Shown here piece by piece: positions 15,489 through 24,734 of a stretch of 42,640 nt of DNA. The position numbers were made by a program, and so were the translations under genes. The stretch is from Terriglobia bacterium (GTDB lineage Bacteria > Acidobacteriota > Terriglobia > 20CM-2-55-15): assembly GCA_036496425.1 (NCBI GenBank), contig DASXLG010000159.1:1-42640 (forward strand), read 5' to 3'. The notes under the pieces were generated by a model that saw nothing but the letters and a program-made list of their open reading frames with translations, did not search any database and had not been told where the DNA came from. Within the stretch, counting starts at the first letter, position 1; each line of letters begins with the position of its first letter.

Positions 15489-16736
15489 ATGGCAACCGTT
15501 CCGCGTAGAGAAATCGTATCGATGGCGCTCGACAGCCTCCGGGCACACAAGTTCAGAAGTGTGCTGACGGTGCTCGGTATCGTTATCGGCGTCTCTACGG
15601 TGATCGCGATCGCTTCGATCCTCACGGGCCTGCGCGACAACCTCGTCAAAGTGATCGAAGAATATGGAACGGACAATATTTATGCCTTCCATCTTTCGAC
15701 CGGCTTCACACAGAACCAGGAACGCGATGAACGGACGCGGAAACCGCTCACGGAAGACGACGCAGCCGCCGTCCGCGCGCAGGCGCCGAGCGTCCAGGGT
15801 GTCGCGCTGGCGGAGTTTCCGGATTTTGGTCTCAGCTCAGTGCTCACCTATCGCGGACGCACTTACAAAAGGGGCAACCTGCAGGGTGTCTCCGCCAACT
15901 ACGCCGAGACCACCAATGTAGCGACCAGCAACGGCCGTTTCATTTCGGAATTCGACGATCAACACCGCCGCAATACCATGGTGATCGGGTGGAGCGTCGC
16001 CGATGCCTTTTTTCTGGATCATCAGAGCGCCATCGGCGCCGAAGTCAAAATGGGCGGGCACACCTTCGAAATCACCGGCGTCCTGCAAAAGCGAAAGAAC
16101 GCGTTTCTCGGTGAAAACGACGAGGACAACGCGATCTATATCCCGTTCCGCACCATGCGGCAGATATCTCCCGGCCGGCATTGGATGTTGCTCACCATTC
16201 AAGCCAAGTCCGGGCAGATTCACGAAGCCCTGGGCCAGGTGGAAGGTATCCTGCGGCGGCAGCGCGGGGTGAAGTTCAATGAGCCCGATAACTTCGATCT
16301 CGGCACGGCGGACCGGTTCATCTCGGAGTTCGACAACATCACGAAGTTGGCAGGCCTGATCGCCATCGCGATGTCGAGCGTCGGCCTGCTTGTCGGCGGG
16401 ATCGGCGTGATGAATATCATGCTGGTCTCGGTCAAGGAACGAACGCCGGAGATCGGCGTCCGCAAAGCGATGGGCGCGCGCAAAAGCGATATCACGATGC
16501 AATTTCTATGCGAAGCGATGACGCTGACATTTCTTGGCGGGCTGGCCGGCGTCCTGTTCGCGATGGCCGCCAGCCAGGTGATCATGTTTTTTATTCCGTC
16601 GCTGCCCGCGTCCGTGCCGATCTGGGCGGTAATCGCCGGGCTTCTGGTATCGATCGCCGTCGGATTGCTTTTCGGAGTCTGGCCGGCGCAGAAAGCATCC
16701 CGGCTCGATCCCGTCGAATGCCTGAGATACGAGTGA
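15489..16736 (+). CDS. MacB/FtsX-type ABC transporter permease
   Basis: A 415-aa paralogue of the preceding gene, with FRSVLTVLGIVIGVSTVIAI as first membrane segment, a periplasmic domain, and [20 protein letters not shown] plus two further segments at the C-terminus. The start at ATG 15489 is supported by AGGAG at 15480-15484; a TTG seven codons upstream is possible but would overlap the previous stop without a ribosome site. It probably dimerises with the upstream permease. The missing LolD-like ATPase must be supplied in trans or lie outside the window. Confidence 0.9.
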   Translation: MATVPRREIVSMALDSLRAHKFRSVLTVLGIVIGVSTVIAIASILTGLRDNLVKVIEEYGTDNIYAFHLSTGFTQNQERDERTRKPLTEDDAAAVRAQAPSVQGVALAEFPDFGLSSVLTYRGRTYKRGNLQGVSANYAETTNVATSNGRFISEFDDQHRRNTMVIGWSVADAFFLDHQSAIGAEVKMGGHTFEITGVLQKRKNAFLGENDEDNAIYIPFRTMRQISPGRHWMLLTIQAKSGQIHEALGQVEGILRRQRGVKFNEPDNFDLGTADRFISEFDNITKLAGLIAIAMSSVGLLVGGIGVMNIMLVSVKERTPEIGVRKAMGARKSDITMQFLCEAMTLTFLGGLAGVLFAMAASQVIMFFIPSLPASVPIWAVIAGLLVSIAVGLLFGVWPAQKASRLDPVECLRYE

Positions 16737-16749
16737 TCAAACGCCCCGC

Positions 16750-16789
16750 TTTGCACAAAATTCCACACACCATATTGAAGTCGATTTCT
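16750..16789. repeat. Family B repeat remnant (tail only)
   Basis: The stretch TTTGCACAAAA...ACACACCAT..TGAAGTCGATTT matches the outer arm of the family B elements at 11389 and 33440. The GC-rich hairpin core is absent. It lies between the convergent permease and MBL genes. Confidence 0.6.
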
Positions 16790-16801
16790 TGTTGGAAAGC
16801 C

Positions 16802-17797
16802 TCAGTTCGCCAGTGGAAGGCGGGCCTTGGCACACTCCTCGGCCACTTTGAGAAAGTTCAAAACCTTCGCATTGCCCACCACGTAGGGATTCGGCGTGAC
16901 GGAGCCCTTCGCCAGCAGCGGGACGTTGATCTTGGTGTGGTCCCAGTCCGTGTGATTAGCAAGGATAATGTCCGCTCCGGCCTGCCGGACGATGCCGCTG
17001 AATCGCTCGGCCGAATCGATGTAGTTCTGGAGCGACGCCTTGTCCGAATTCAATCCCACACCGCCCCAGAGTGCTGCGATGTGCGTCCGGCCATTCTCCT
17101 TCACCGGAAACACGGTGGAAATCGTACCCGGCGTATGACCTGGAGTGATGTAAAGAGTCAGCGTGGTGTCGCCGAGCGTGAGTTTCTCTCCGTCGGTGGC
17201 GATCAGGTCGCGGTTCGGTTTCGTACCGTTGGAACGGTCGAGCATGTCGTAATCCGCGGGCGACATGATCACGCGCGTGCCGTAATGCTCCTGCAGAAAC
17301 CGGGCGCCGCCGGCATGATCCGGATGCGCATGGCTGACGACGGCATATTTGATGTTGGCCGGATCCAGGCCCAGCTTTTTCATCCCGCCGGCGACCTCGT
17401 CCTCGACGGAATAATCAAAGATCGTGTCGAGCACGATGATGCCCTGCGACGTCGTGATCGCCCACACGGCATACTCGGTCTGGCCGAAGAAATAGAGGTT
17501 GTCGAAGACCTTCGCCGGCTCCATATGCCAGGTCGAGCGGTCCGGCGCGCCCCTTTGCCCACCCGCGCGCTGCCCGCTTCCAGCTCCCCGTCCGCTGCCT
17601 TGCCCGCGGGGCGCTCCTGCGCCAGCAGCTGCCCTCTGCCCGCCGGGCCCGGGTCCGTAGCATTGGAAATTGAGCAGATTCTGGAAATCGTCACCGGCTG
17701 CGGCCCTCGCAGCAGCGAAGTGTGCTTCGGGCGTATCGTTTGTCGTCTGAGCCGCCAGCATCGAAACCGCCAGCAGCAAACCAAGGGCGATCTTCAT
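16802..17797 (-). CDS. Exported metallo-beta-lactamase-fold hydrolase
   Basis: A 331-aa exported protein with signal peptide MKIALGLLLAVSMLAAQ. An unusual Gly/Arg/Gln-rich low-complexity insert (about residues 48-84) precedes the MBL fold. The metal site motif is HAHPDH (156-161), followed by H221 in GHTPGT and H282 in ANHTDWDH, the layout of subclass-B3-like zinc enzymes. It hydrolyses an unknown substrate in the periplasm; beta-lactams, lactones or nucleotide derivatives are all possible. It is convergent with the permease pair. Family certain, substrate not. Confidence 0.88.
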   Translation of the reverse strand: MKIALGLLLAVSMLAAQTTNDTPEAHFAAARAAAGDDFQNLLNFQCYGPGPGGQRAAAGAGAPRGQGSGRGAGSGQRAGGQRGAPDRSTWHMEPAKVFDNLYFFGQTEYAVWAITTSQGIIVLDTIFDYSVEDEVAGGMKKLGLDPANIKYAVVSHAHPDHAGGARFLQEHYGTRVIMSPADYDMLDRSNGTKPNRDLIATDGEKLTLGDTTLTLYITPGHTPGTISTVFPVKENGRTHIAALWGGVGLNSDKASLQNYIDSAERFSGIVRQAGADIILANHTDWDHTKINVPLLAKGSVTPNPYVVGNAKVLNFLKVAEECAKARLPLAN

Positions 17798-17923
17798 AGG
17801 CCTCCTTGAAGGCCCACATTATCCTCCGCTCGTATGAGAATCGAGAATGAATGTTGCGCGGGAATTCGGGAGGACGCACCTCTGAATTATGCCTTGACGG
17901 CGGGAGTCCCGGCTATTGCCGCC

Positions 17924-18673
17924 CTATGCGCCAGTGGTTCTGCGCCGATGCCATCTGTATCCGAACAGACCGGCGACGCCAAGCGCGAGCAGTGTAAGGC
18001 TTCCCGGTTCGGGAACCGAGGCAAGCTCTGCGAACGTGCCGATCGACATGTCATCAAAGGCAAACCCGTCAGCGGTATTGGAGTTGGTAAACGTAATACT
18101 GGTGAACTCGTCCGCGGCCGTGGTCCCGTAGAAACCAAAATACAACACCGAGGAATTATCCTCGGCTGGGATGGGCCCGGACGGTACCATTAACGAAGTG
18201 GAGCTACCGTTCGCCAGTTGCAAGGTCAGGATACCGCCCATGTCGCCGATATCGACTCCATAGAAACCAAAAGCATCCACTGGTTGCGAGAAACTGAGCG
18301 AGAACGAGGGCGCGTCGTCTTCCAGGTACTGGTTACCGGAAATCGGGTAGTGGCCATTCGAGTCGGTCCCAGTCGGCACATTTTGAACAGTTACACTTCC
18401 GGTCAGCGTCGCCGTGGTACCGGCGCCCGGAAATGTCAGGGTGCTTGATATCGGGCCCGGAGTAAGGTTTTCGAAATCCTCGGTGCCAACGCCGGTCAGA
18501 TTCGGCAGAAAATGAGCGAGTGCGGCATCTGAATTCGGATGGTCGATGCGTACGCTCATGTCGCCGGGGTTAGCGTCGATACCGGAGAACGTCATGATCG
18601 ATGCCCGGCCGGGTATCGAGGAAAACAATGCGAATACAATACCAAAAACTAGCCGTAGAGACGATTTGGACAT
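17924..18673 (-). CDS. PEP-CTERM sorted exported protein
   Basis: A 249-aa protein with signal peptide (LRLVFGIVFALFSSIPGRAS), a beta-rich body (FENLTPGP, FSLSFSQPVDAFGFYGVDIG, FDDMSIGTF) and a C-terminal PEP-CTERM tail: VPEPGSL, a hydrophobic span, and the basic cluster RWHRRR. PEP-CTERM tails direct surface sorting by an exosortase, often in exopolysaccharide producers. The frame continues to 18829, but MSKSSLR at 18673 directly starts the signal peptide and has AAGGAG about 11 nt upstream. No exosortase gene is in the window. The body is a sugar-binding-like beta-sandwich by appearance only. Confidence 0.82.
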   Translation of the reverse strand: MSKSSLRLVFGIVFALFSSIPGRASIMTFSGIDANPGDMSVRIDHPNSDAALAHFLPNLTGVGTEDFENLTPGPISSTLTFPGAGTTATLTGSVTVQNVPTGTDSNGHYPISGNQYLEDDAPSFSLSFSQPVDAFGFYGVDIGDMGGILTLQLANGSSTSLMVPSGPIPAEDNSSVLYFGFYGTTAADEFTSITFTNSNTADGFAFDDMSIGTFAELASVPEPGSLTLLALGVAGLFGYRWHRRRTTGA

Positions 18674-19009
18674 AGGCCTGACTTCTCCTTGCCCGCCACT
18701 CCTTAGCTCGACGGTAAATATTCTTCTATGTTGCGCCGCGGAAGTACAGAGCAACTTCAGCAACCGATGCACCACTCCTATAGCTATGGCGGCAAAGATC
18801 GTTAAACTCTTAGGGAATAGTGATTTCACCTGAAGACCTCATTTCGTGGAATAGCCCGCTTGCACTCGATTTTTGTAAAGATCTCCGACACTCCGCGGTA
18901 GCAGATACGACAAACGATAGAAAAAGAAAACGATTTGATATTTTTGATTTCCGTAAGATTTGCCGACACCGCGTCGTGAAAGATTTGACGCGAGTGACCT
19001 ATAAACCCA

Positions 19010-19894
19010 TTAACTCGCGGGCCACAGATTCTGGCTCTTCAGGAAAGCCTCGATGGCGGCAAAGGCGCGCTCATTTTCCGCGCGGCTGAAGCCGCCGTGC
19101 TTGCCGCCGGGGATGGTGATCATTTGCTCTTTCACATGAGCGGCTTTCAACTTTTCATGCAATCGTACCGACTGTGTATAGGGGACCGTGGGATCGGCAT
19201 CACCGTGAATCGAAATCGTCGGGGGCGTAGAGGCGTTCACCACCGGCGCGAGCATTCGCGCGATGTCCAGCGGATTCGGCAGATTTTGAACCCAACCTGC
19301 GGCGTAGTCTTTTTGATTCGGACCCTGCAGGATATCGGCGAAATCCCAATTGCCATACCAATTCACGACTGCCGCAACTTTCGGAATTTCATTTCCGGGA
19401 CAGGCCTCGTCCCAGTGTTCAAATCGCGGCGTCATTGCCGCTGTCACGGCGAACCATGAGCCCGACGATGCGCCGGATATGACGATCTTCGCCGGATCAA
19501 ATCCATACATGCCTGCATTGTGAGCAACCCAGCGCAGAGCGCACCATGTGTTTTGCAGCGTCGCCGGCGCCAGAGTCACACCCTGGAGGCGAGGCTCAAG
19601 GTTGATGACACTCCAACCCGCTTCCAGATACGGCATCAGTGACAACAGTTGACCATCTTTTGTGCCGGCGGTCATCGATCCGCCGTGGATCCAGATCAAG
19701 GTGGGTTGCGGTCCGGCGCCTCGCCTGGCGTAGAGATCCAATTTGCCTTCCCAGGCACCCGATTTCATATAAGTGACATCCGAAGCAATGCGGTAATTGG
19801 CCGTAATCGCACGCGAGAAGTTTTGGCCGAAACCCTTTGCAACAGGCATGCAAAGCAGCAATGTACCGGCGGCTATCGCCATTCGAAGGCGCAT
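19010..19894 (-). CDS. Exported alpha/beta-hydrolase (esterase/lipase type)
   Basis: A 294-aa exported hydrolase. Signal peptide (MRLRMAIAAGTLLLCMPVA), then LIWIHGGSMTAG (oxyanion-hole HGG of the hormone-sensitive-lipase/BD-FAE group), nucleophile Ser in ISGASSGSW, acid Asp in SIHGDADPTVPY and His in PGGKHGGF. It likely cleaves short-chain or acetyl esters on carbohydrates. The start was set at 19894 because GAGG lies 8 nt upstream; two further starts (19900 ATG, 19903 GTG) exist. It stands alone, with about 300 bp without genes upstream. Confidence 0.85.
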   Translation of the reverse strand: MRLRMAIAAGTLLLCMPVAKGFGQNFSRAITANYRIASDVTYMKSGAWEGKLDLYARRGAGPQPTLIWIHGGSMTAGTKDGQLLSLMPYLEAGWSVINLEPRLQGVTLAPATLQNTWCALRWVAHNAGMYGFDPAKIVISGASSGSWFAVTAAMTPRFEHWDEACPGNEIPKVAAVVNWYGNWDFADILQGPNQKDYAAGWVQNLPNPLDIARMLAPVVNASTPPTISIHGDADPTVPYTQSVRLHEKLKAAHVKEQMITIPGGKHGGFSRAENERAFAAIEAFLKSQNLWPAS

Positions 19895-19903
19895 CGTCAT
19901 CAC

Positions 19904-20202
19904 CTCAATGTTGGATTCTGTGACGGCCCGTATCTTAACCTGAAAGAACGTTATGACGAAGCGGACTGCGAGGCGCCAGGCAATTCGGACGACAGATTGA
20001 GCATTTTCTGAACGCTTAACGGAAAAACGGGAGCGGTGATTTGAACCCTTCCGGCAATCCGATAATTACGCATCCCACAGGCGCGTTATGAGACAACTGT
20101 CGTCGGGGAACCGGGGCGAAGGGATAGAAACATCGCCGTCACCGCAAGAACAAGTAATCAAACCAGATCCCCCGCTGCCGTGAAGCTTGCTATCCTGGCG
20201 CC
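19904..20202. other. Gene-free intergenic region
   Basis: About 300 bp between the divergent esterase and DUF4288-like genes. I see no open frame worth calling, no terminator and no good RNA gene. A short tRNA-end-like string on the minus strand around 20028-20060 does not fold as a tRNA. Probably holds promoters for both flanking genes. Confidence 0.5.
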
Positions 20203-20682
20203 GTGAAACGAACAGCGAAACTGAAATGGTTCGCGGTCAAGACTGCGTATCGCACCTCGGTCCAGGGCAAACCCAAAGGAAATCTGCCGGACTACGATGC
20301 CGCCGTCACTCTAGTTGAAGAACGTGTCATTCTCGTCCGTGCGCATGACCATGAACGCGCCATGGCAATAGCGGACAAGGATGCGGACCGCTATACTAAG
20401 AAGCCGTATACAAACGTCTACGGACAACGCGTAACCTGGCGGCGGTTGAAAGGCTGCATTCTATCGTATGAACTCCCGGAAGACCGGCGGCCGGCGCATC
20501 TGAACGAGGTATGGTCTTTAACTCAGGTCATTGCCCGCGGGGTCAAGGACGCGTACATATCTGATAATCTCTTCGGTCCGCCCGAGAATGATCGGCTCAC
20601 ACGAATGAAATTCATCGATGCAAAGGTTTTCAACCTGAAGGGCGGCGACGTTTGGCTGAAGGCCCGGAGATCCAAGTCGTGA
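20203..20682 (+). CDS. DUF4288-like cytoplasmic protein
   Basis: A 159-aa soluble protein beginning at GTG. The N-terminal half (WFAVKTAYRT, EERVILVRAHDHERAMAIAD, YTNVYGQRVTWRRLKGCI) matches the pattern of the DUF4288 family, where a beta-hairpin is followed by an acidic/basic helix and a W-x-x-x-G strand. The C-terminal 50 residues (about 108-159) are not part of that pattern. No function is known for the family. No Shine-Dalgarno is visible at this start; an alternative start is not obvious. Confidence 0.65.
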   Translation: MKRTAKLKWFAVKTAYRTSVQGKPKGNLPDYDAAVTLVEERVILVRAHDHERAMAIADKDADRYTKKPYTNVYGQRVTWRRLKGCILSYELPEDRRPAHLNEVWSLTQVIARGVKDAYISDNLFGPPENDRLTRMKFIDAKVFNLKGGDVWLKARRSKS

Positions 20683-20838
20683 AGCCCGGATTCAGTTCAA
20701 CCCAGAGACGTCCCATTGGAAGATGCACTGTGAACTTGCGTAGAGGTATTTCGAGTCCGGACTGAACTGAACGGAGAATTGTCTGACGTGGTTGCGTACC
20801 ACATGTATTTTGAGATCCTGCGGATGTTCGTCATAGAA

Positions 20839-21720
20839 TCAGTTCTCTGTCGGCTTTTGAACGGAATCCACAACTAAAACCTGAACCGGACCTTTGGCGC
20901 TTTCTAGTTTCAATCCAAGTTGTTCCTCAAGCGCGGTAAACAGGGAAGGACCAGATGGTTCTTCCGCCGATGGCGGACCTGCGGTGGATGTAGCCGATAG
21001 CGTTTCAAAAGCCCATTGCAGAGTGATGTCGAAGAATCCGTCCAGATTGGTCTTATCGACAATGGGACGCCTGGCATAAGACTGCAGCAAATTTGCTAAA
21101 TTCGGCAGCGATTCATGAGTATTCGTTAGCTTGAGGGTCATGCCGCCCGAGGGGGAAGGCATCCCTAAAAGTTGTTGCTTACCGATCACTTCGTCAGCGG
21201 ACGATTTCATCTTCGGACCATCCTTCGCGACGACGAGATTGTATAAAGGCAACTCACGCGTCTCAAAGTGGACTCTCAATTGAAAACGATCCGTTAAAAG
21301 CGATTGGACCATGAGCCGTACTTGGTCCTGTGAGATTGCCGCGCCGTTGCCTCCCACTTTGGCTTGAATGTCAAAGCCATCGTCATCCGCCCAAGCCGGT
21401 GCTCCGATAATGTCACTGTTTCTCAATGTGCTTGCATCGGACCGCCTGTAGGCGAATTGCAATATCGAGGTGATGCTTGCGCTCGTAGTGATAAAGCGGT
21501 CTCGTTCAACACGGATTGGGGCCACTCGCCCATCTCGTCCAGTAGTGTTCGCCTTGACGGAAGCCACTTCGAACACGGGCTTCTCACCTGCCGTTTGCGA
21601 TGCAATCGGCATCACGGCAGCCACAACCATGGCTATTCCCGTTATGACTGAAAATGAGAGGCGGCGTTTCGCATCCGGATGGATACAAGCGGCAGAATAG
21701 TCGTGATCCAGCATATGCAT
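20839..21720 (-). CDS. TIGR03435 family protein
   Basis: A 293-aa exported protein of the Acidobacteria-specific TIGR03435 family. A signal segment (about residues 24-43) precedes the diagnostic FEVASVKAN, DRFQLRVHFETRELPLYNLV, RRPIVDKTNLDGFFDITLQW, and a C-terminal LFTALEEQLGLKLES...VLVVDSVQKP. The family is highly expanded in Solibacter-type genomes and has no demonstrated function. It is divergent from the VWFA gene and near the double-domain TIGR03435 gene. The frame could begin at Met3 instead. Confidence 0.88.
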   Translation of the reverse strand: MHMLDHDYSAACIHPDAKRRLSFSVITGIAMVVAAVMPIASQTAGEKPVFEVASVKANTTGRDGRVAPIRVERDRFITTSASITSILQFAYRRSDASTLRNSDIIGAPAWADDDGFDIQAKVGGNGAAISQDQVRLMVQSLLTDRFQLRVHFETRELPLYNLVVAKDGPKMKSSADEVIGKQQLLGMPSPSGGMTLKLTNTHESLPNLANLLQSYARRPIVDKTNLDGFFDITLQWAFETLSATSTAGPPSAEEPSGPSLFTALEEQLGLKLESAKGPVQVLVVDSVQKPTEN

Positions 21721-21904
21721 AAGAAGTTCCGGGTGCCGCCCATCATACTCCCGCTGCTGCGCGGAAAATAGAAAAACAAAGGCCGTCTTCGAAACAACGG
21801 AGACTGAGATTGCTGCTACAAGTCGGAGACTAGCGAATATCCTTTGTTATCACTTCAGAGCATGAGTATCCTTTCGGAAGATCTCAGTGCCAGAGGGCGT
21901 AATC

Positions 21905-22795
21905 ATGCGCACATTCCGCATTGCGTGTTTGCTTGCCTGTATCGCAGCCTCCTTCACGACGCTCGCAGAAACTCGCGCACAGCAATCGCCTTCACAGATT
22001 CTTATCCCGGTAGCCGTCACCGATTACAAAGATCGCTACGTCAGCGGCCTTCAGAAACAGGACTTCGTCGTCTATGACAACGGCCTGCCACGCGATGTGA
22101 CCGAGTTCACGGCAATGGCTCAGGGTCCGATTTCAGTAGCCTTCGTCATGGATCTTTACGGCGACAAGGGCAATGAGCGAGTTGAGGAGGTAGCCACTCA
22201 ACTCGTTAACGCAGCGCGGCCAGGTGATGAGTTCTCCGTCATTGATTTTAAGAATGGTTCCGCCATTGCGACCAACTTCCAGCAGGACCTTCATGAAGTG
22301 ACAAAAGTGCTGGCCGCTCCGCACATGGAACAACTTCCGGCTCTAAAGGACGGCATGCGCCTCGCCACAGAGCGCATCAAGCAAGCTCACAATCCACGCA
22401 AGTTCATACTTATCGTCTCGGACGGCAATGCGCATACCCGGGTGTACTCAAGGGATGAGATCGATGCTCTGGCGAGTACGACGGACGCTGCGATCTACAC
22501 CATCACCCGAAATTTCACCGGTATTTCTGCTTTAGCGCCCGGAGAGGGACAAGCACGCGCAAGCCTGGATGAGTTTACGCAGCGTACAGGCGGTCGTCAC
22601 TTCACGATGGAGAGCACAACTGAAAGCCGCGATTTAGCCATGCGCATAAGTGCGGATTTGCGCACATCATACGTGTTGGGATTTCAATCGCAGGACACAA
22701 ACACCACCTACCATCAGGTTGAGGTACAGATCCGCAATCCAGAAGTTCAGTTCTTGTGGGCACGACATCGTCCAGCATTCGTAGTGCAGAAGTAG
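21905..22795 (+). CDS. VWFA-related Acidobacterial domain protein
   Basis: A 296-aa exported protein: signal peptide (FRIACLLACIAASFTTLAE), an N-terminal region with VTDYKDRYVSGLQKQDFVVYDNG typical of TIGR03436, then a von Willebrand A-type domain (about residues 80-260). The usual DxSxS metal motif is replaced: the strand reads FVMDLYGDKGN, so Mg binding is probably weakened. The start at 21905 follows AGAGGG at a good distance; the earlier GTG at 21887 has no such site. Function is unknown; VWA domains usually bind proteins. It lies between the two TIGR03435 genes. Confidence 0.82.
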   Translation: MRTFRIACLLACIAASFTTLAETRAQQSPSQILIPVAVTDYKDRYVSGLQKQDFVVYDNGLPRDVTEFTAMAQGPISVAFVMDLYGDKGNERVEEVATQLVNAARPGDEFSVIDFKNGSAIATNFQQDLHEVTKVLAAPHMEQLPALKDGMRLATERIKQAHNPRKFILIVSDGNAHTRVYSRDEIDALASTTDAAIYTITRNFTGISALAPGEGQARASLDEFTQRTGGRHFTMESTTESRDLAMRISADLRTSYVLGFQSQDTNTTYHQVEVQIRNPEVQFLWARHRPAFVVQK

Positions 22796-23008
22796 ATCAT
22801 CAGAGTTTCAAACCGACGATGCCATGCCATTGAGGCTTATTCCGGCCGCTGTTTGCGGCCTCCGATGCGAGTTCCCTCACATGTAATTTCATGACAATCG
22901 CTTTACAAAAAAAGTGCAAACAGCGGACGTACTGATGACGACTCGCGCGGCTTTCCGCGTTATTGTCCGTTCTCATCGAAAAGGTTCTCCAATTCAGCAT
23001 CAAAAGAA

Positions 23009-24688
23009 ATGAGATCGAAACGTAAGAGGAACCGATTGAGCAGTTCGAAGAAGGCCCTTGTGTGCCTCGCTGGGGCTGCGACAGCGGGTCTCCTCATCTT
23101 CATCGCAATGTGGAGCGCCCCCGAGGTTCTGGCGCAGGCTCCGGTCGCTTCACAAAAAGTGACGCGCAGTCAGCCTCGTTTCGAGGCGGCGGACGTCCAC
23201 CTCAGCCCGCCCGCAAACAATCCCTACAACTATGCCTCGGGCGGCGTGTTGCGCGGCGAGCGCTACGATCTGCGCAAAGCCACCATGCTGGATTTGATCA
23301 AAATGGCCTGGAACGTCGATCCGGATACCGTCTTTGGCGGACCGAACTGGCTGGAGTTCGACCGGTTCGATATCTATACCAAAGCGCCGCCCGAGACGCC
23401 GCCGGAAACCATCCGGCTGATGCTGCAGGCGCTGCTCCGGGACCGCTTCGGTCTGGTCGTTCACGAAGACACGCGCCCGCTGCCGGCCTTCGCGCTGACG
23501 GTGGGGGAAGACAAACCGAAGATGACGGAATCGAACGGTTCGACCGTTCCGGGATGCCAGTACCAACCAGCGGTCTCCGGGTTCCTGGTTAACGTGTGCC
23601 GCAACATCACCATGGACGCGCTCGCACAAAGGCTGCGGCAAATAGCGCCGGACTATCTGGCCGCTCCTGTCGTGAATGAGACGGGTCTCGAGGGCACTTG
23701 GGATTTCGACTTGAAATGGAACACCCGGTCCCGGATTCCGCAGCCGGATGCGACCCGCACGACGATCTTCGATGCCGTAAATCAACAACTCGGGCTGAAG
23801 CTCGCTCCGAAAAACGCGCCCGCGCCGGTGCTTGTGGTCGATCGCGTGAATGAGAAGCCAATCCCCAATCCTCCCGATACCGAGAAACTGCTGCCGCCGC
23901 GCGCGGTTCAATTCGAAGTCGCGGACCTCAAGCCGAGCCCGCCCGGCCAGGTGAACGCCTCGCGGGTTTTTCATGACCGTTATGAATTGCGCGCTCGCAC
24001 GCTGGGCCCTCTGATCATCGACGCGTTCGATATCCCCGGCTCGCCGATGTACACGTCGGACCTGATTGCCGGTACACCGAAGTGGGTCTGCTATCGTTCA
24101 GATTGCGGTCCGCGTTATGACATTACGGCAAAACTTCCCGACGATATGATCGGGCCCGCGGGGGACGCGTGGAGCGATGATCTGCGGCTGATGCTGCGCA
24201 ACCTGCTGATTGAACGATTCGGGATCAAATTCCACTACGAAGACCGGCCCGTCCCCGCGTATACGCTGGTCTCGGCGAAACCGAAAATGAAGAAGGCCGA
24301 CCCGTCACATCGCGCGAGCTGCAAGGAAGCCCGCGTGATCGCCAACGACCCGAGAGATTCGAATCCGCGGCTCGACCGGCTCCTCACGTGTCAAAACGTC
24401 ACCATGACTCAGTTCGCCGCGGGCCTGCAGAGACTCGCTCCCATCGAACTGGAAACGCCCGCCGAGAACGCCACGAAACTCGAGGGGGCGTGGGATTTCA
24501 CGCTTAGTTTCAGCAGCCCGCAGTTCTTATCGAGCCAAGCCATGGGCGAGAACGCGCCCGACGCGAATGGCGCGATCTCACTCCAGGATGCAATCAGCAA
24601 GCAACTTGGGCTGAAGCTCGAAAGACGCCAACGCCCCGTGCCCGTCCTGGTCATCGATCACATCGAAGAAAAGCCGGCGGACAACTGA
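23009..24688 (+). CDS. Tandem double TIGR03435 domain protein
   Basis: A 559-aa membrane-anchored or exported protein with two TIGR03435 domains in a row. After a basic start and hydrophobic segment (about residues 17-42), domain 1 (about 55-290) has PRFEAADVHLSP, DRFGLVVHEDTRPLPAFALTV and GLEGTWDFDLKW; domain 2 (about 300-557) repeats these as FEVADLKPSPP, ERFGIKFHYEDRPVPAYTLV and LEGAWDFTLSF. Each ends with a VLVxDxxxEKP strand. This looks like an internal duplication of the family. Most members have one domain. Function unknown. It is followed by the 20-bp repeat array. Confidence 0.88.
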   Translation: MRSKRKRNRLSSSKKALVCLAGAATAGLLIFIAMWSAPEVLAQAPVASQKVTRSQPRFEAADVHLSPPANNPYNYASGGVLRGERYDLRKATMLDLIKMAWNVDPDTVFGGPNWLEFDRFDIYTKAPPETPPETIRLMLQALLRDRFGLVVHEDTRPLPAFALTVGEDKPKMTESNGSTVPGCQYQPAVSGFLVNVCRNITMDALAQRLRQIAPDYLAAPVVNETGLEGTWDFDLKWNTRSRIPQPDATRTTIFDAVNQQLGLKLAPKNAPAPVLVVDRVNEKPIPNPPDTEKLLPPRAVQFEVADLKPSPPGQVNASRVFHDRYELRARTLGPLIIDAFDIPGSPMYTSDLIAGTPKWVCYRSDCGPRYDITAKLPDDMIGPAGDAWSDDLRLMLRNLLIERFGIKFHYEDRPVPAYTLVSAKPKMKKADPSHRASCKEARVIANDPRDSNPRLDRLLTCQNVTMTQFAAGLQRLAPIELETPAENATKLEGAWDFTLSFSSPQFLSSQAMGENAPDANGAISLQDAISKQLGLKLERRQRPVPVLVIDHIEEKPADN

Positions 24689-24734
24689 GCTGGAATAAAA
24701 TATGCGCGCTGTGCGGAGCTTTGTTGTGAATTAA

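Noticed and set aside
20028-20062. Minus-strand sequence GGGTTCAAATCACCGCTCCC resembling the T-arm and acceptor end of a tRNA
   Set aside because: The T-stem does not pair, and no matching 5' acceptor, D-arm or anticodon arm is found upstream; chance or a very old remnant.
22844-22860. GGCCGC/GCGGCC hairpin after the VWFA gene
   Set aside because: Only 6 bp and no T-run, too weak to call as a terminator.
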